NCBI RefSeq assembly: GCF_021412625.1
Contig: NZ_JAKCFI010000004.1
Coordinates: 372,001-436,000, forward strand
DNA length: 64,000 nucleotides
DNA from: Myxococcus stipitatus
GTDB taxonomy: Bacteria; Myxococcota; Myxococcia; Myxococcales; Myxococcaceae
Reading direction: 5' to 3'
The notes below the pieces were generated by a model. The model saw nothing but the letters and a program-made list of their open reading frames with translations. It ran no database searches and had not been told where the DNA came from. Position numbers and translations under genes: made by a program. Shown piece by piece: positions 51,068 through 59,625 of this stretch. Every line of letters begins with the position of its first letter. Positions within the stretch are counted from its first letter, which is position 1.

Positions 51068-51316
51068 TCACCGGGCGCCGAACGGCACCTTGGGGCGCAG
51101 GTAGATGCGGTCCTCGCCCCGGGCACCCCGGAAGCGGTCCACCGCGTAGTGCTGGAAGGTGTCATCCCGCAGCTGGGACAGGTGGAGCCCGGGGACGCCG
51201 CCGGAGCGGATGAGCTCCACGGCGATGCGACGGACGTCGGCGTCGGACACCGGCCGGTCCAGCTCCACCGGCACGTCCGCGGACATGCCGTCATAGGTGA
51301 TGTTCAGGGTCGCCAT
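51068..51316 (-). CDS. Small protein, ubiquitin-like candidate paired with E1
   Basis: An 82-residue protein. The pattern MATLNITYDGMSADVPVELD, then a helix (DADVRRIAVELIRSGG), then LSQLRDDTFQHYAVDRFRGA and IYLRPKVPFGAR is consistent with a beta-grasp fold. It ends in FGAR, without a terminal diglycine, so either it is processed or the grasp call is wrong. A GAGG-rich site precedes the ATG. It is the first gene of a two-gene unit with the ThiF-like E1, the main reason for the ubiquitin-like suggestion. Confidence 0.65.
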   Translation of the reverse strand: MATLNITYDGMSADVPVELDRPVSDADVRRIAVELIRSGGVPGLHLSQLRDDTFQHYAVDRFRGARGEDRIYLRPKVPFGAR

Positions 51317-51439
51317 GGTCTTGTCGCGCCTCCTCGCGCGGCCCGAGCGCGAGGCCGCTGGATGGCGCGGCCGCCGGGCACCTCGCGGGACGCGGGCCCG
51401 AGCGGCTTCCTGACGGTGTGGGCCGTGGCGGGAAAAGAC

Positions 51440-51479
51440 GAGGGCCGGACCACGTCCCCCATGGACGGGTCCGGCCCTC
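51440..51479 (-). terminator. Strong hairpin terminator of the subtilase gene
   Basis: GAGGGCCGGACC and GGTCCGGCCCTC form a perfect 12-bp stem with a 16-nt loop, starting 38 nt after the protease stop. No T tract. Confidence 0.7.
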
Positions 51480-51516
51480 GGTGCCCGCGAGGGGGAGGGG
51501 CCTCGCGGACGAACGC

Positions 51517-52824
51517 CTACTTCGTGGGCTCGCCGCTCACCGTGTCCGGCGAAGGGGCGGGCGGCTTTCCGGCGGTGGGCAGCACCGGCACCGCGCCGAT
51601 GAAGCCCGAGTACGCCATGCGGTTGGGAGAGCAGTCGCCAGGGCTGCGGACCGTGTCGGGCGTGGCGTGGGTATACAGCGCGGTGGCGACGGACTCCGGG
51701 TCCGCGTCCGGGTTGAGCTCCATGAAGAGCGCGGCCACGCCCGTCACGTGCGGCGCGGCCATGGAGGTGCCGCTGAGCACGCGCGTCTCCCGGTCGCCGT
51801 AGTGCCAGGCGGAGGTGATGCGGTTGCCCGGCGCGAACACGTCCACGCATTCGCCGAAGTTGGAGAAGGCCGCGCGCTTGTCGGCGCTGTCGGTCGCGGC
51901 GACGGTGATGGCCTCCATCGTGCGCGCGGGCGAGTGCTTGCACGCGTCGTTGTCCTCGTTGCCGGCGGCCAGCACGTAGGTCACGCCCGAGGCGATGGAG
52001 CGGCGGACGGCGTCGTCGATGGCGCGGTCCGCGTCTCCGCCCAGGCTCATGTTGGCGACGGCGGGGGACTGGTGGTTCCTGGTCACCCAGTCGATGCCCG
52101 CGATGACGCCGGTGGTGGACCCGGAGCCGTCGCAGCCGAGCACCCGCACGGAGTGCACCGTGGCGTTCTTGGCCAGTCCGAACGTGCTGCCCGCCGCGGT
52201 GCCAGCCACGTGGGTGCCATGGCCATGACAGTCGTTGCCCTTCATGCTGTCGCCCACCGAGTCGTAACCGACGGACGCCCGCCCTCCGAACTCGCGGTGC
52301 GAGAAGCGCACGCCGGTGTCGAGGATGTAGATGTGAACGCCCAGGCCCGTGGCGTTGTACAGATAGACCTTGTCGAGCGGCAGGGTGCGCTGGTCCACCC
52401 GGTCGATACCCCAGGTGGGGCGCTCCTGGGTGTGACTCTCCACGATGGAGACCACGCCACTCTCCTGCACGTACTCCACGGCGGGGTCCTGTGCCAGCGC
52501 GCGCGCCTGGTCCTCGGTCATCCGGCTGGCGAAGCCGCGCAGGGCGTGCTCGTAGGTGAAGAACGCGCTGCCTCCGTACTTCGACGAGAGGTCTTGCGTG
52601 GCCTGCGCCACGGGGACGGGCTGGAGCCCCGGCGCCGGGGCCTTGAGCACGACGACGTACTCCCCAGGGACCTTCTTCGAGACGGTGAGGAACTTGCTGG
52701 TGGGGGGCGCGCGCAGCGCCGCGAGGGTCGAGGGGTCCTTGCAGGTGGGCCGGCTCGAGCACGCGCCCAGCGCCAGCAGCCCCCCGGCTGCTGCCAACGA
52801 CAGCTTCCACATCCGTCGATTCAT
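51517..52824 (-). CDS. Secreted subtilisin-like S8 serine protease, lipoprotein signal
   Basis: A 435-residue protease. The signal peptide has lipobox ALGAC. An inhibitor I9-type propeptide covers about 40-125 ([13 protein letters not shown] and [15 protein letters not shown]). The catalytic triad is complete: Asp in [10 protein letters not shown], His in [10 protein letters not shown], Ser in [11 protein letters not shown], with Asn in VLAAGNEDN. It is close to proteinase K. The tail is Pro-rich. It is released or kept on the outer membrane and fits a predatory life style. It is the first gene of no clear operon; a strong terminator follows. Confidence 0.95.
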   Translation of the reverse strand: MNRRMWKLSLAAAGGLLALGACSSRPTCKDPSTLAALRAPPTSKFLTVSKKVPGEYVVVLKAPAPGLQPVPVAQATQDLSSKYGGSAFFTYEHALRGFASRMTEDQARALAQDPAVEYVQESGVVSIVESHTQERPTWGIDRVDQRTLPLDKVYLYNATGLGVHIYILDTGVRFSHREFGGRASVGYDSVGDSMKGNDCHGHGTHVAGTAAGSTFGLAKNATVHSVRVLGCDGSGSTTGVIAGIDWVTRNHQSPAVANMSLGGDADRAIDDAVRRSIASGVTYVLAAGNEDNDACKHSPARTMEAITVAATDSADKRAAFSNFGECVDVFAPGNRITSAWHYGDRETRVLSGTSMAAPHVTGVAALFMELNPDADPESVATALYTHATPDTVRSPGDCSPNRMAYSGFIGAVPVLPTAGKPPAPSPDTVSGEPTK

Positions 52825-52922
52825 GTCTCACGCCCCCACGAGTGGATGACTCGCATTGATACGGATCGACATTATTGTCGGTTTAATCCTGATTTGGTCC
52901 GGAGGGATGGGCCCGGGGTTGT

Positions 52923-54050
52923 TCATTGAACGGAGGCCCAGGGCCTCGTGGTGAGTCCCCACCAGAAGAGTGTCGCCTCCAGTGGGTGTTTGTCTGGCTT
53001 TTGGAGCATGGGCTGGATGCCCATCTCCCGCGCGGTGTTGAGCAGTTGTCGGTGCCACGTGGTGTGTTCAGCGGAGAGGTGGGTGGCGGCGATGGCCAGG
53101 GCGCTGGCGCCCACGGAGTAGCCGTGGAGCAGGGGGCCGCTGGCGGAGTCCTCCTTCCCGTGGACACCGCGTGGCCATTCCCGGCATGCGGCGAGCGGCA
53201 GCAGGTCGCCGGCGGGCCTGTCGCAGTGGGTCCGCACCAGGGTGCGCGTGAAGGTGCTCGCGGCGGGATGTCCCGCCATGCCGAGGTAGGCCCCCGTCCA
53301 GGCCAGCGTGGTCCCGCGAGGCGTGGCCTCCACGGGGCGTCCCTTCGCGTCGACCCGCGTGGGGAACCCGGTGGGCAGGGAGGTCAGCTCGACGAGTCGC
53401 TCGACGAGCCGCTTGCCCATGGCCGTGGAGGCGTCCGCGCCGCGCAGTCGGCCATGCAACAGCAGTCCGGCGGCGGCGGGGGCGCTGTCGCACGGCCAGA
53501 TGGAGCGACCGAAGGAGGGGAGGAGGCGCTGACGCGACAAGGCCTCCACGAGCTGCGCGGCCAGCGCATCGAACAGGACGGAGTCTTCCGGGTCGGCGAG
53601 CCCCGCGTGGTGCATCCCCGCGAGCATCAGCAGCACGTGTCCCCGGTACAGGATGCTGAGTGGGAGCGCGCGGTCCGCCACGCGTGTCGTCCCGTCCGCG
53701 AGGAAGGGCGCCCGGGCGCGCCCCAGCGCGTCGGCCAGCAGGGCCTTCAGTCGCCGGCGCGAGTCGGGGAGCGGGCTTCCCTCCAGCGTGGCCTGGACGA
53801 AGATGAACGAGAGATAGGCATCACACAGGAGCTGGGCCTCGACGAAGCGCCGCTTCGCGTCGCCCAGGAGCCGGGGCTCGCAGCCCTGCCCGACGATGCG
53901 TTGCTCCACGGCCTCCAGGGCCTGGGGCGTGGGCGCGTCCATGAGGTCCTCCCAGGTCGATGGCGGCTCTCCGGCCCTGGCGGAGAGGGAGGTCCAGCAC
54001 AGCAGCACCAGCAGCGGCGACAGCGACGGGGCGCGCGGGGCGGGGGCCAT
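52923..54050 (-). CDS. Exported helical protein of unknown function
   Basis: A 375-residue protein with signal peptide SPLLVLLCWTSLSARAGEPP. It is almost all alpha-helical, with paired helices and motifs such as FGRSIWPCDSAPAAAGLLLH and GTTLAWTGAYLGMAGHPAAS, reminiscent of an (alpha/alpha) toroid. No catalytic motif is certain. It lies in a row of three minus-strand exported proteins; the gap to the next is about 100 bp, so cotranscription is possible. Confidence 0.65.
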   Translation of the reverse strand: MAPAPRAPSLSPLLVLLCWTSLSARAGEPPSTWEDLMDAPTPQALEAVEQRIVGQGCEPRLLGDAKRRFVEAQLLCDAYLSFIFVQATLEGSPLPDSRRRLKALLADALGRARAPFLADGTTRVADRALPLSILYRGHVLLMLAGMHHAGLADPEDSVLFDALAAQLVEALSRQRLLPSFGRSIWPCDSAPAAAGLLLHGRLRGADASTAMGKRLVERLVELTSLPTGFPTRVDAKGRPVEATPRGTTLAWTGAYLGMAGHPAASTFTRTLVRTHCDRPAGDLLPLAACREWPRGVHGKEDSASGPLLHGYSVGASALAIAATHLSAEHTTWHRQLLNTAREMGIQPMLQKPDKHPLEATLFWWGLTTRPWASVQ

Positions 54051-54149
54051 GACGCCACGTCACCACGTCGCGTCGGCGGTGGCCGGGTCGTCCCGCTCTC
54101 CGGTCGCGGGCCCGACGGGAGCGGTCGCCCCCGTCGGGTGGACGGCGCG

Positions 54150-55508
54150 TCAGGGCGTGGCGCGTCGGACCGCGAGGTCCTCGAAGCGCCCCTGCCGTTC
54201 CAGCCGCCACAGGTCCTCGTCGGTGACGAAGTCCTGGCCCAGCAGCTCGCGGGCCCGTTTCACCTTGGCCAGCAGGCGCGGGTCCGTCACCGGCACGCTG
54301 TTCTCCTTCGTGGGCCGAGGCGGCGGTCGCATCAGGGAGAAGGTTCCCCGGGCGGGGTGGCCGTCCGTCGTCCTCCCTTCCAGCACGTAGGTGATCATCC
54401 CCACGTCCGGCTCCGCCTTCGTGTCCAGCGAGACGCTCACCTCGGCGCCGCGTCCCTCGGGCAGGGTCTCCACGTCGAGCGACGCCTCCGTGGCTTCCTC
54501 GGGGAGGGGAGGCGCCTTGGGCTCGGGTCTGCGCGCGCGCAGCGCCGTCACCCGCTCCAGCTTCACCGGCCCCTTCCACCGGTGGAACAGGCGGAAGCGC
54601 TGGCGCACCACGCCGGCCTCGTCCTCGGTCGGGAAGCGGGGGGTTCCCACGGCGAGCACGGTGACGACGCCCTTCTTGTCGAAGTTCTCGAACGTCGGGT
54701 CGAGGAGTTGGATCGACGAGCGGCCCGTGGCCTTGCGCCCCGAGGCGTCGATGGCCTCCACGCGGACCAGGTGCTGGTGGTACATGGCGGCGGGGCGGTC
54801 GGGGAGGGGGCTCAAGGTCCACGTCACCGTGGGGACGGTCGTCGTCACGGGGGGCGCGTCATCGAACGTCCAGATGAACCTCACGGGCGCGAAGGGCTTG
54901 CGTCGGGGCTCGTCGCGTCGGGGCACTTCGAGGATGCGCACGAGGAACTCGTAGTCCTCCTCCGAGTTGGGGACGCGGCGCGAATAGACGTCGACGAGCC
55001 GCTCGGGTTCGCACTCCTTGACCTTGTAGCGAGGCACGAGCACGGACGCGCTGACGTTGTCCTTGCCGAACACCGTCACCCGGGGCTGCTCGTAGGTGGC
55101 CCCCTCCTCCAGCCAGACGCGCAAGGGGACGCGCATGCCGACCCCGGTCCCGATGGTGGAGTGCAGGTAGGCATCATTGCCATCCGGCGAGTGCGCCCGG
55201 ACCGTGATGAGGTTGTCCTCCCCCGAGCACACCTCGGGTTTCTCCACCGCCACCTCGTCGATGATGGGAGGTGGCGTCGGTTTCGAGGAGGGCGGCTCCG
55301 CGCGTGGGCGCGTGGGCGCGGGGGGCGTGGGCGGCGGGAGGTCCCGTGCGAGGGCCTGGGTGGCCGCGGTGGGCGGGAGGGGCTCGGTGGGCGGTGGTGC
55401 CGTCCCGGGTGAGCGCAGCCACACCGCGGCGAGCAAAGCGAGGGTGAGGCCCAGGCCGAACGACCAGATCCAGCGTCTGCGCCCCCCGGGCGGGTCCGAA
55501 CGCATCAT
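54150..55508 (-). CDS. Membrane-anchored protein with Pro-rich linker
   Basis: A 452-residue protein of unknown function. One transmembrane segment, WSFGLGLTLALLAAVWLRS, follows a basic N-terminus (N-in), then a Pro-rich linker of about 60 residues reaches into the periplasm. The remaining part is beta-rich with Ig-like character (DNLITVRAHSPDGNDAYLHS, SVSLDTKAEPDVGMITYVLE). It is between two exported proteins on the same strand, 30 bp after the papain-like candidate gene, so it may be in one transcript with it. Confidence 0.65.
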   Translation of the reverse strand: MMRSDPPGGRRRWIWSFGLGLTLALLAAVWLRSPGTAPPPTEPLPPTAATQALARDLPPPTPPAPTRPRAEPPSSKPTPPPIIDEVAVEKPEVCSGEDNLITVRAHSPDGNDAYLHSTIGTGVGMRVPLRVWLEEGATYEQPRVTVFGKDNVSASVLVPRYKVKECEPERLVDVYSRRVPNSEEDYEFLVRILEVPRRDEPRRKPFAPVRFIWTFDDAPPVTTTVPTVTWTLSPLPDRPAAMYHQHLVRVEAIDASGRKATGRSSIQLLDPTFENFDKKGVVTVLAVGTPRFPTEDEAGVVRQRFRLFHRWKGPVKLERVTALRARRPEPKAPPLPEEATEASLDVETLPEGRGAEVSVSLDTKAEPDVGMITYVLEGRTTDGHPARGTFSLMRPPPRPTKENSVPVTDPRLLAKVKRARELLGQDFVTDEDLWRLERQGRFEDLAVRRATP

Positions 55509-55538
55509 GGGTGCCGTCCTCTCGTGTCGGCCGCGGTG

Positions 55539-56570
55539 TCACTGCCAGCAGCCGTAGACGTTGCCGCCCGAGTTCCACTGGAGTTGATGGGAGTAGTCGT
55601 TGGCCCAGAGGGTGGAGGTGACGGGGTGCACGCTCCAGCCGCCGATGCGGTCGGGGCTGATGGACGTGGCGGTGGCGTTCGGGTCGTCGCGCACCGCGCG
55701 CCAGATGGTGCTGGTGCTGGTGTCGCAGCGGTTGGCGGACATGCAGTTGGCGACCTGGTTGCCGGCGTTGGTGCAGACATTCCAGAAGATGGGACAGATG
55801 ACCGACAGCGCGACGTTCTCGAACCAGCCCAGCGAGCTCTTGCACTGCGCGTGGACGCCCGTGTGCAAGGTGTTGGAGGCGTTGGCGATGAGCTCGTGCG
55901 GATACGTGTGCGCGGTGACGACGCCCCGGCCCGCGTAGTTGTGCGCGTAGGCCAGGAAGGTGGAGCACACCATGCCGTTGTTGGCGGCGCTCCCGGGGAT
56001 GGTGTGGACCGACTCCAGGTCCCGATACTGGAAGAGGGAGTAGGACACGCGGGCTCCGTTCCACAGGAGCCGGTCGATGGGCTGGCTCGAGTCGACCCTG
56101 GAGGCGTCCGTCACGTACTCGTGGTTGAACCAGATGTTGTCCGCCACCTGCGCCGCGCCGGCCGCGTCACCCAGCTGCCAGGCCGTCCACTCCGGGCCAT
56201 GGCCATCCACGTCGTAGAGGAAGTGATAGATGCCGCCCTGGTTGATCTGCTCCAGGCCGGGGTAGCCGTTGCGGAGCTGGTCCACCTTGAGCGGTGTCCC
56301 ACAGACGGTGGGCCACGAGTTCTGGTCCGGGTCCCGCATGGTGGCGTGGGTGACGCCGCCCAGCACGCCGTGCGACAGCATGGAGTGCGTGCGGAACTCG
56401 CCAATCGCGTCGATGACGTTGCGGATGGGGCCGTCATCGCTGCGGCTGAACACCACGGCGCCGTTGGGCGCGTTCCATCCGGCGGAGGTGTAGCCACATT
56501 CGGAGGCCGTGGCGGGAACGGTGGCCATGAGCGTGAGGGCCACGACACAGGCGACGAGGACTCGATGCAT
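55539..56570 (-). CDS. Secreted protein with possible papain-like fold
   Basis: A 343-residue secreted protein with signal peptide HRVLVACVVALTLMATVPAT. MLSHGVLGGVTHATM near residue 65 and NNGMVCSTFLAYAHNYAG near 200 could supply the His and Cys of a permuted NlpC/P60 or YiiX-like peptidase, but the order is a guess. Several other cysteine pairs suggest disulphides. The ATG at 56570 follows AGGGG. It heads the group of three exported-protein genes that continues to lower coordinates. Function is not assigned. Confidence 0.6.
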   Translation of the reverse strand: MHRVLVACVVALTLMATVPATASECGYTSAGWNAPNGAVVFSRSDDGPIRNVIDAIGEFRTHSMLSHGVLGGVTHATMRDPDQNSWPTVCGTPLKVDQLRNGYPGLEQINQGGIYHFLYDVDGHGPEWTAWQLGDAAGAAQVADNIWFNHEYVTDASRVDSSQPIDRLLWNGARVSYSLFQYRDLESVHTIPGSAANNGMVCSTFLAYAHNYAGRGVVTAHTYPHELIANASNTLHTGVHAQCKSSLGWFENVALSVICPIFWNVCTNAGNQVANCMSANRCDTSTSTIWRAVRDDPNATATSISPDRIGGWSVHPVTSTLWANDYSHQLQWNSGGNVYGCWQ

Positions 56571-56866
56571 TGCATACCCCTGGACATGCGGCGCCCCACG
56601 ACCCGATTCGAGAACGAAAGGAGTCCCAGGCGAGGCATGGACGGTGGGGGCCGTGAGAGCGGAATCACCCGTGCCTGGGGGCATCAGGGTAATCACGGGG
56701 CCTTGTCATTCCAGTCCGTCCCTGGAGGGCAGGGCGACCTGACGCCGTGGTCCGGCCCCCGGGGGCTGTGCGTGCGTTGGCTGGGGCACGTTGGAGCGGT
56801 GTGAGGACGTCCCGGGTGGTTGCCGCGAGCGTGGGGGTCCCCAGACTCGGAGGAGGGAGGTCGTGC

Positions 56867-57568
56867 ATGGAGGTCGGGTCGTCGGTGCATCGCTGGGACG
56901 TCACCCCCACGGAGGCGGTGGCGCTCCAGCGGGAGCTGCGGGAGCAGGTGGTGTTGAAGCCTCCGGCGGGGCTGCGCGTCGAGCGCGTCGCCGGAGCGGA
57001 CGTGTCCACGGAGAAGGGACGCCCCACGGGCTTCGGGGGCATCGTGGTGCTCGACGCGGCCTCGCTGGCCCCGGTGGCCCATGCGGGCTCCGCGGTCGAG
57101 CTGTCCTTCCCCTACGTGCCAGGGTTGTTGTCCTTCCGGGAGCTGCCGGTGCTGGCCGTGGCCTGGCAGCGACTGAAGGTGCGCCCGGACGTGCTCGTGT
57201 TCGATGGGCATGGCATCGCGCATCCACGCCGGCTGGGCATCGCGAGCCATGGGGGCCTGCTGTTCGGCATTCCCTCCATCGGCTGCGCGAAGTCGCTGCT
57301 GGTGGGGACCCACGGGAAGCTGGGGGAGGAGCGGGGCGCCACGTCCCCTCTGGTGCACAAGGGAGAGGTGGTGGGCATGGCGGTGCGCACGCGCCGGGCG
57401 GTCCAGCCCGTCTATGTGTCGGCCGGGCACCTGATGGACCTGCCCACCGCGGTGGAGCTGGTGTTGAAGGCGGCGCCTCGGTTCCGTGAGCCGGAGACCA
57501 CGCGCCGCGCGCATCGGCTCGTCAATGACCTCCGGCGCGCGGGGGGCGAGGCAGCGGAGCTGGAGTGA
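56867..57568 (+). CDS. nfi: Endonuclease V
   Basis: Repair enzyme that cleaves next to deaminated bases such as inosine. The 233-residue product contains RVAGADVSTEKG (first catalytic Asp), YVPGLLSFRELPVL (catalytic Glu and wedge motif PYVPG), VFDGHGIAHPRRLGIASHGG (second Asp) and the C-terminal LPTAVELVLK. The ATG at 56867 follows GGAGGGAGG; in-frame sequence upstream does not match the family. Alone on the plus strand next to a DUF2267 gene. Confidence 0.95.
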   Translation: MEVGSSVHRWDVTPTEAVALQRELREQVVLKPPAGLRVERVAGADVSTEKGRPTGFGGIVVLDAASLAPVAHAGSAVELSFPYVPGLLSFRELPVLAVAWQRLKVRPDVLVFDGHGIAHPRRLGIASHGGLLFGIPSIGCAKSLLVGTHGKLGEERGATSPLVHKGEVVGMAVRTRRAVQPVYVSAGHLMDLPTAVELVLKAAPRFREPETTRRAHRLVNDLRRAGGEAAELE

Positions 57569-57675
57569 GGGGAGGCGGGCGGCCAGCGGCGCGGCTCCCC
57601 GCGCGGTCCGGTGGTGCTGACCCCGTCGCGCGTGGGCAACCTTGAAGCCCACGGATGCAACCGGGAGGACATGCC

Positions 57676-58158
57676 ATGGCCGAGCATCGCGAGCAGCAGG
57701 GAGTGCACAGCCGCCCCGCCGTCTCCCTCGAGGAGCGACGGGCCCGACGCCGCGCCGCGCACGCGAGTCAGACCTTCGCGGCCTTCATCCAGCGGTTGTG
57801 CGAGCGCGGAGGCATGTCTCCCGCGGTGGCCCGGCAGGCCGCGGTGTCGGTGCTCTGCGCGGTGGAGCAGCGCATCAACAGCGACGAGACCCGCGACCTC
57901 GAGGCCCAGCTCCCGCGCAGGTTGTCGGAGCTGCTCCACCGTTGCGAGCGCCACGAGGACGAGCTCCCCGGCAAGTTCGGTCGGGAGGAGCTCCTGCGGC
58001 GCGTGGGGGAGGACCTGTCGCTCCATCCGGATGCGGTGGAGCCCGTGGTGCGCGCGGTCCTCAACTCCGTCCGCGACCACATCAGTGAGGGAGAGGCCGA
58101 GGACGTCATGGCCCAGCTCCCCGAGGACCTGCGGGAGCTGTGGCGCCATCCCGTCTGA
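57676..58158 (+). CDS. DUF2267 family protein
   Basis: A 160-residue protein. Residues about 35-155 match the DUF2267 domain, two repeats of helical sequence: AAVSVLCAVEQRINSDETRD followed by LPRRLSELL, and AVLNSVRDHISEGEAEDVMA followed by LPEDLRELW. The function of the family is unknown. The start at 57676 has GGAGG; an upstream in-frame ATG would add seven residues. It is convergent with the JAMM gene. Confidence 0.88.
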   Translation: MAEHREQQGVHSRPAVSLEERRARRRAAHASQTFAAFIQRLCERGGMSPAVARQAAVSVLCAVEQRINSDETRDLEAQLPRRLSELLHRCERHEDELPGKFGREELLRRVGEDLSLHPDAVEPVVRAVLNSVRDHISEGEAEDVMAQLPEDLRELWRHPV

Positions 58159-58179
58159 AGGCGCGCTGGCCAGGAGCTC

Positions 58180-58551
58180 TCACGCCAACGCCACGGGGCT
58201 CGGGCGCATGCCCGAGGCCTCGCGCAGGGGCGCGACCCACCAGGGCTCGGGCGTCACCAGGACGTCGCGCCCGCCCACTCGGGCCACCGTCCCCCCAGGG
58301 GCGACGACGGAGAAGCGGGGCGCGCGCCCCAGCGCCAGCGTCAACGCCTCCATGGTCGTCTCGTCCTCGCTGGAGAAGCCGAGCGGCCCCTCGGGGTGGC
58401 TGTGGGCCACCTCCGTCAGCTCGGCGCGCAGCCGCCAGATGGCCTCCCATCGCTCCCGCGAGTCCGGGAGGAGGGTGGGGTTGTCGGAGACGTCGCACCA
58501 CAACACCTCGCCCCGCTGGCCGATGAGCAGGCACACCTCACGCGTCGACAT
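58180..58551 (-). CDS. JAMM/MPN+ (JAB) metalloprotease
   Basis: A 123-residue Zn-dependent isopeptidase candidate. The JAMM signature is complete: EVAHSHPEGPLGFSSED supplies H-x-H, Ser and Asp at the consensus H-x-H-x7-S-x2-D spacing, and a candidate Glu lies in the first helix. Family members remove ubiquitin-like tails or process sulfur-carrier proteins. GGAGGGAACC precedes the ATG. It is the last gene of the vWA unit, 20 bp after a 346-residue protein. A role on a conjugated partner is inferred; a ubiquitin-like gene lies 7 kb away, not adjacent. Confidence 0.9.
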   Translation of the reverse strand: MSTREVCLLIGQRGEVLWCDVSDNPTLLPDSRERWEAIWRLRAELTEVAHSHPEGPLGFSSEDETTMEALTLALGRAPRFSVVAPGGTVARVGGRDVLVTPEPWWVAPLREASGMRPSPVALA

Positions 58552-58571
58552 GGTTCCCTCCGTCCCGTGTT

Positions 58572-59612
58572 TCAGGCGTGCCGTGTCACCACCAGCACGT
58601 CCGTCTCGATGGCCTCGCGGATGACCGAGGGGAGACTCTCCAACGTCACCTCGCTGTCCGCGCCCGCGAGGCAGATGCCCGCGTCCACCACCTGGAGCGA
58701 GTCGGCGTCGACGATGGAGAGGAAGCGCTCGCCCATGAAGGCATACGTCACCTCCAGCTGATTCCCGACGAGCCGGCGCTGCGCCACCAGCCTCGCGCCC
58801 GAACCCGCCAGGGCCCGCTCCGCGCGCACCCAGTCGCTCTCGGGCGCGTGCCCTCCTCCCTGTCGCCTGGGGTTCATGGCCCCCCGGCGGTGCACCTGCT
58901 CCAGCAGCCCCGACGCGAGCCGACGGGCGTTCTCGTCCATCATCGCCAGGTGTCGCGCCTGGGCCCGGGCCTCGCGCGCGGCCAGGGTCCGCTGATGGGC
59001 CTCGCGCTCCGCGCGCAGGCGCCGCAGGCAGGCCTCGGCCTGGGGGCGGCCCCCCTCGGCGACCGACAACACGCGTCCGCGCGCTTCGGCGGGCGCGAAG
59101 CGGATGTCCAGCGCGCGTGACGCGTCGTCCAGCAGCGCATAGCCGAACGCCGCGCGCAGCGACGACGGCACGCTCCGGATGCCGCAGAGGGGGTGTCCCT
59201 CCTCGAGCGCCCGGCGCGCCGCGTCCTCCGCCTCGGTCTCGAAGTCGACGCCATCGAACAGCAGCGTTCCGTCATGCCACCGCCGCGCGCAGACGGGCGC
59301 CAGCCGTGGCGGCTCCTCCTCCGGCATCAGCTCCAGCGGCTCGGCCACCGCCCCCTCGCGCACCAGCCGCGTGCCCCAGACATGGCCACGCACGCGCGGC
59401 AGCGCGTCGAGCCCCTCGGGGCCCGCGGGCTCGCGAGCGGTGGCGTCCCGGCCCTTCACGTCGAAGCGCCACCACCCCGCGGCGACCGGGGTGGTGACAC
59501 GGAGGCGGCGCGAGGCGGCGTCCACGGTGCCGCCGCCCAGATACGGCAGCACCAGCGACTCCGCCTTCCCGAGGAACTTCCGGTAGTCCACGACCGCCTC
59601 CTTCCTGCTCAC
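58572..59612 (-). CDS. Unknown 346-residue protein of the vWA/JAMM operon
   Basis: Not recognised. It begins MSRKEAVVDYRKFLGKAESL with an amphipathic first third, and residues about 195-245 are a long charged helix (ERE, AREARAQARHLAMMDENARR). The last 80 residues are beta-rich with YAFMGERFLSIVDADSLQVV and DAGICLAGADSEVTLESLPS. It is cytoplasmic, with no signal peptide. It sits between the vWA gene (13 bp) and the JAMM gene (20 bp), so it is presumably a partner of both. A substrate or adaptor role is only inferred. Confidence 0.8.
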   Translation of the reverse strand: MSRKEAVVDYRKFLGKAESLVLPYLGGGTVDAASRRLRVTTPVAAGWWRFDVKGRDATAREPAGPEGLDALPRVRGHVWGTRLVREGAVAEPLELMPEEEPPRLAPVCARRWHDGTLLFDGVDFETEAEDAARRALEEGHPLCGIRSVPSSLRAAFGYALLDDASRALDIRFAPAEARGRVLSVAEGGRPQAEACLRRLRAEREAHQRTLAAREARAQARHLAMMDENARRLASGLLEQVHRRGAMNPRRQGGGHAPESDWVRAERALAGSGARLVAQRRLVGNQLEVTYAFMGERFLSIVDADSLQVVDAGICLAGADSEVTLESLPSVIREAIETDVLVVTRHA

Positions 59613-59625
59613 CGCGACCTCCGCT

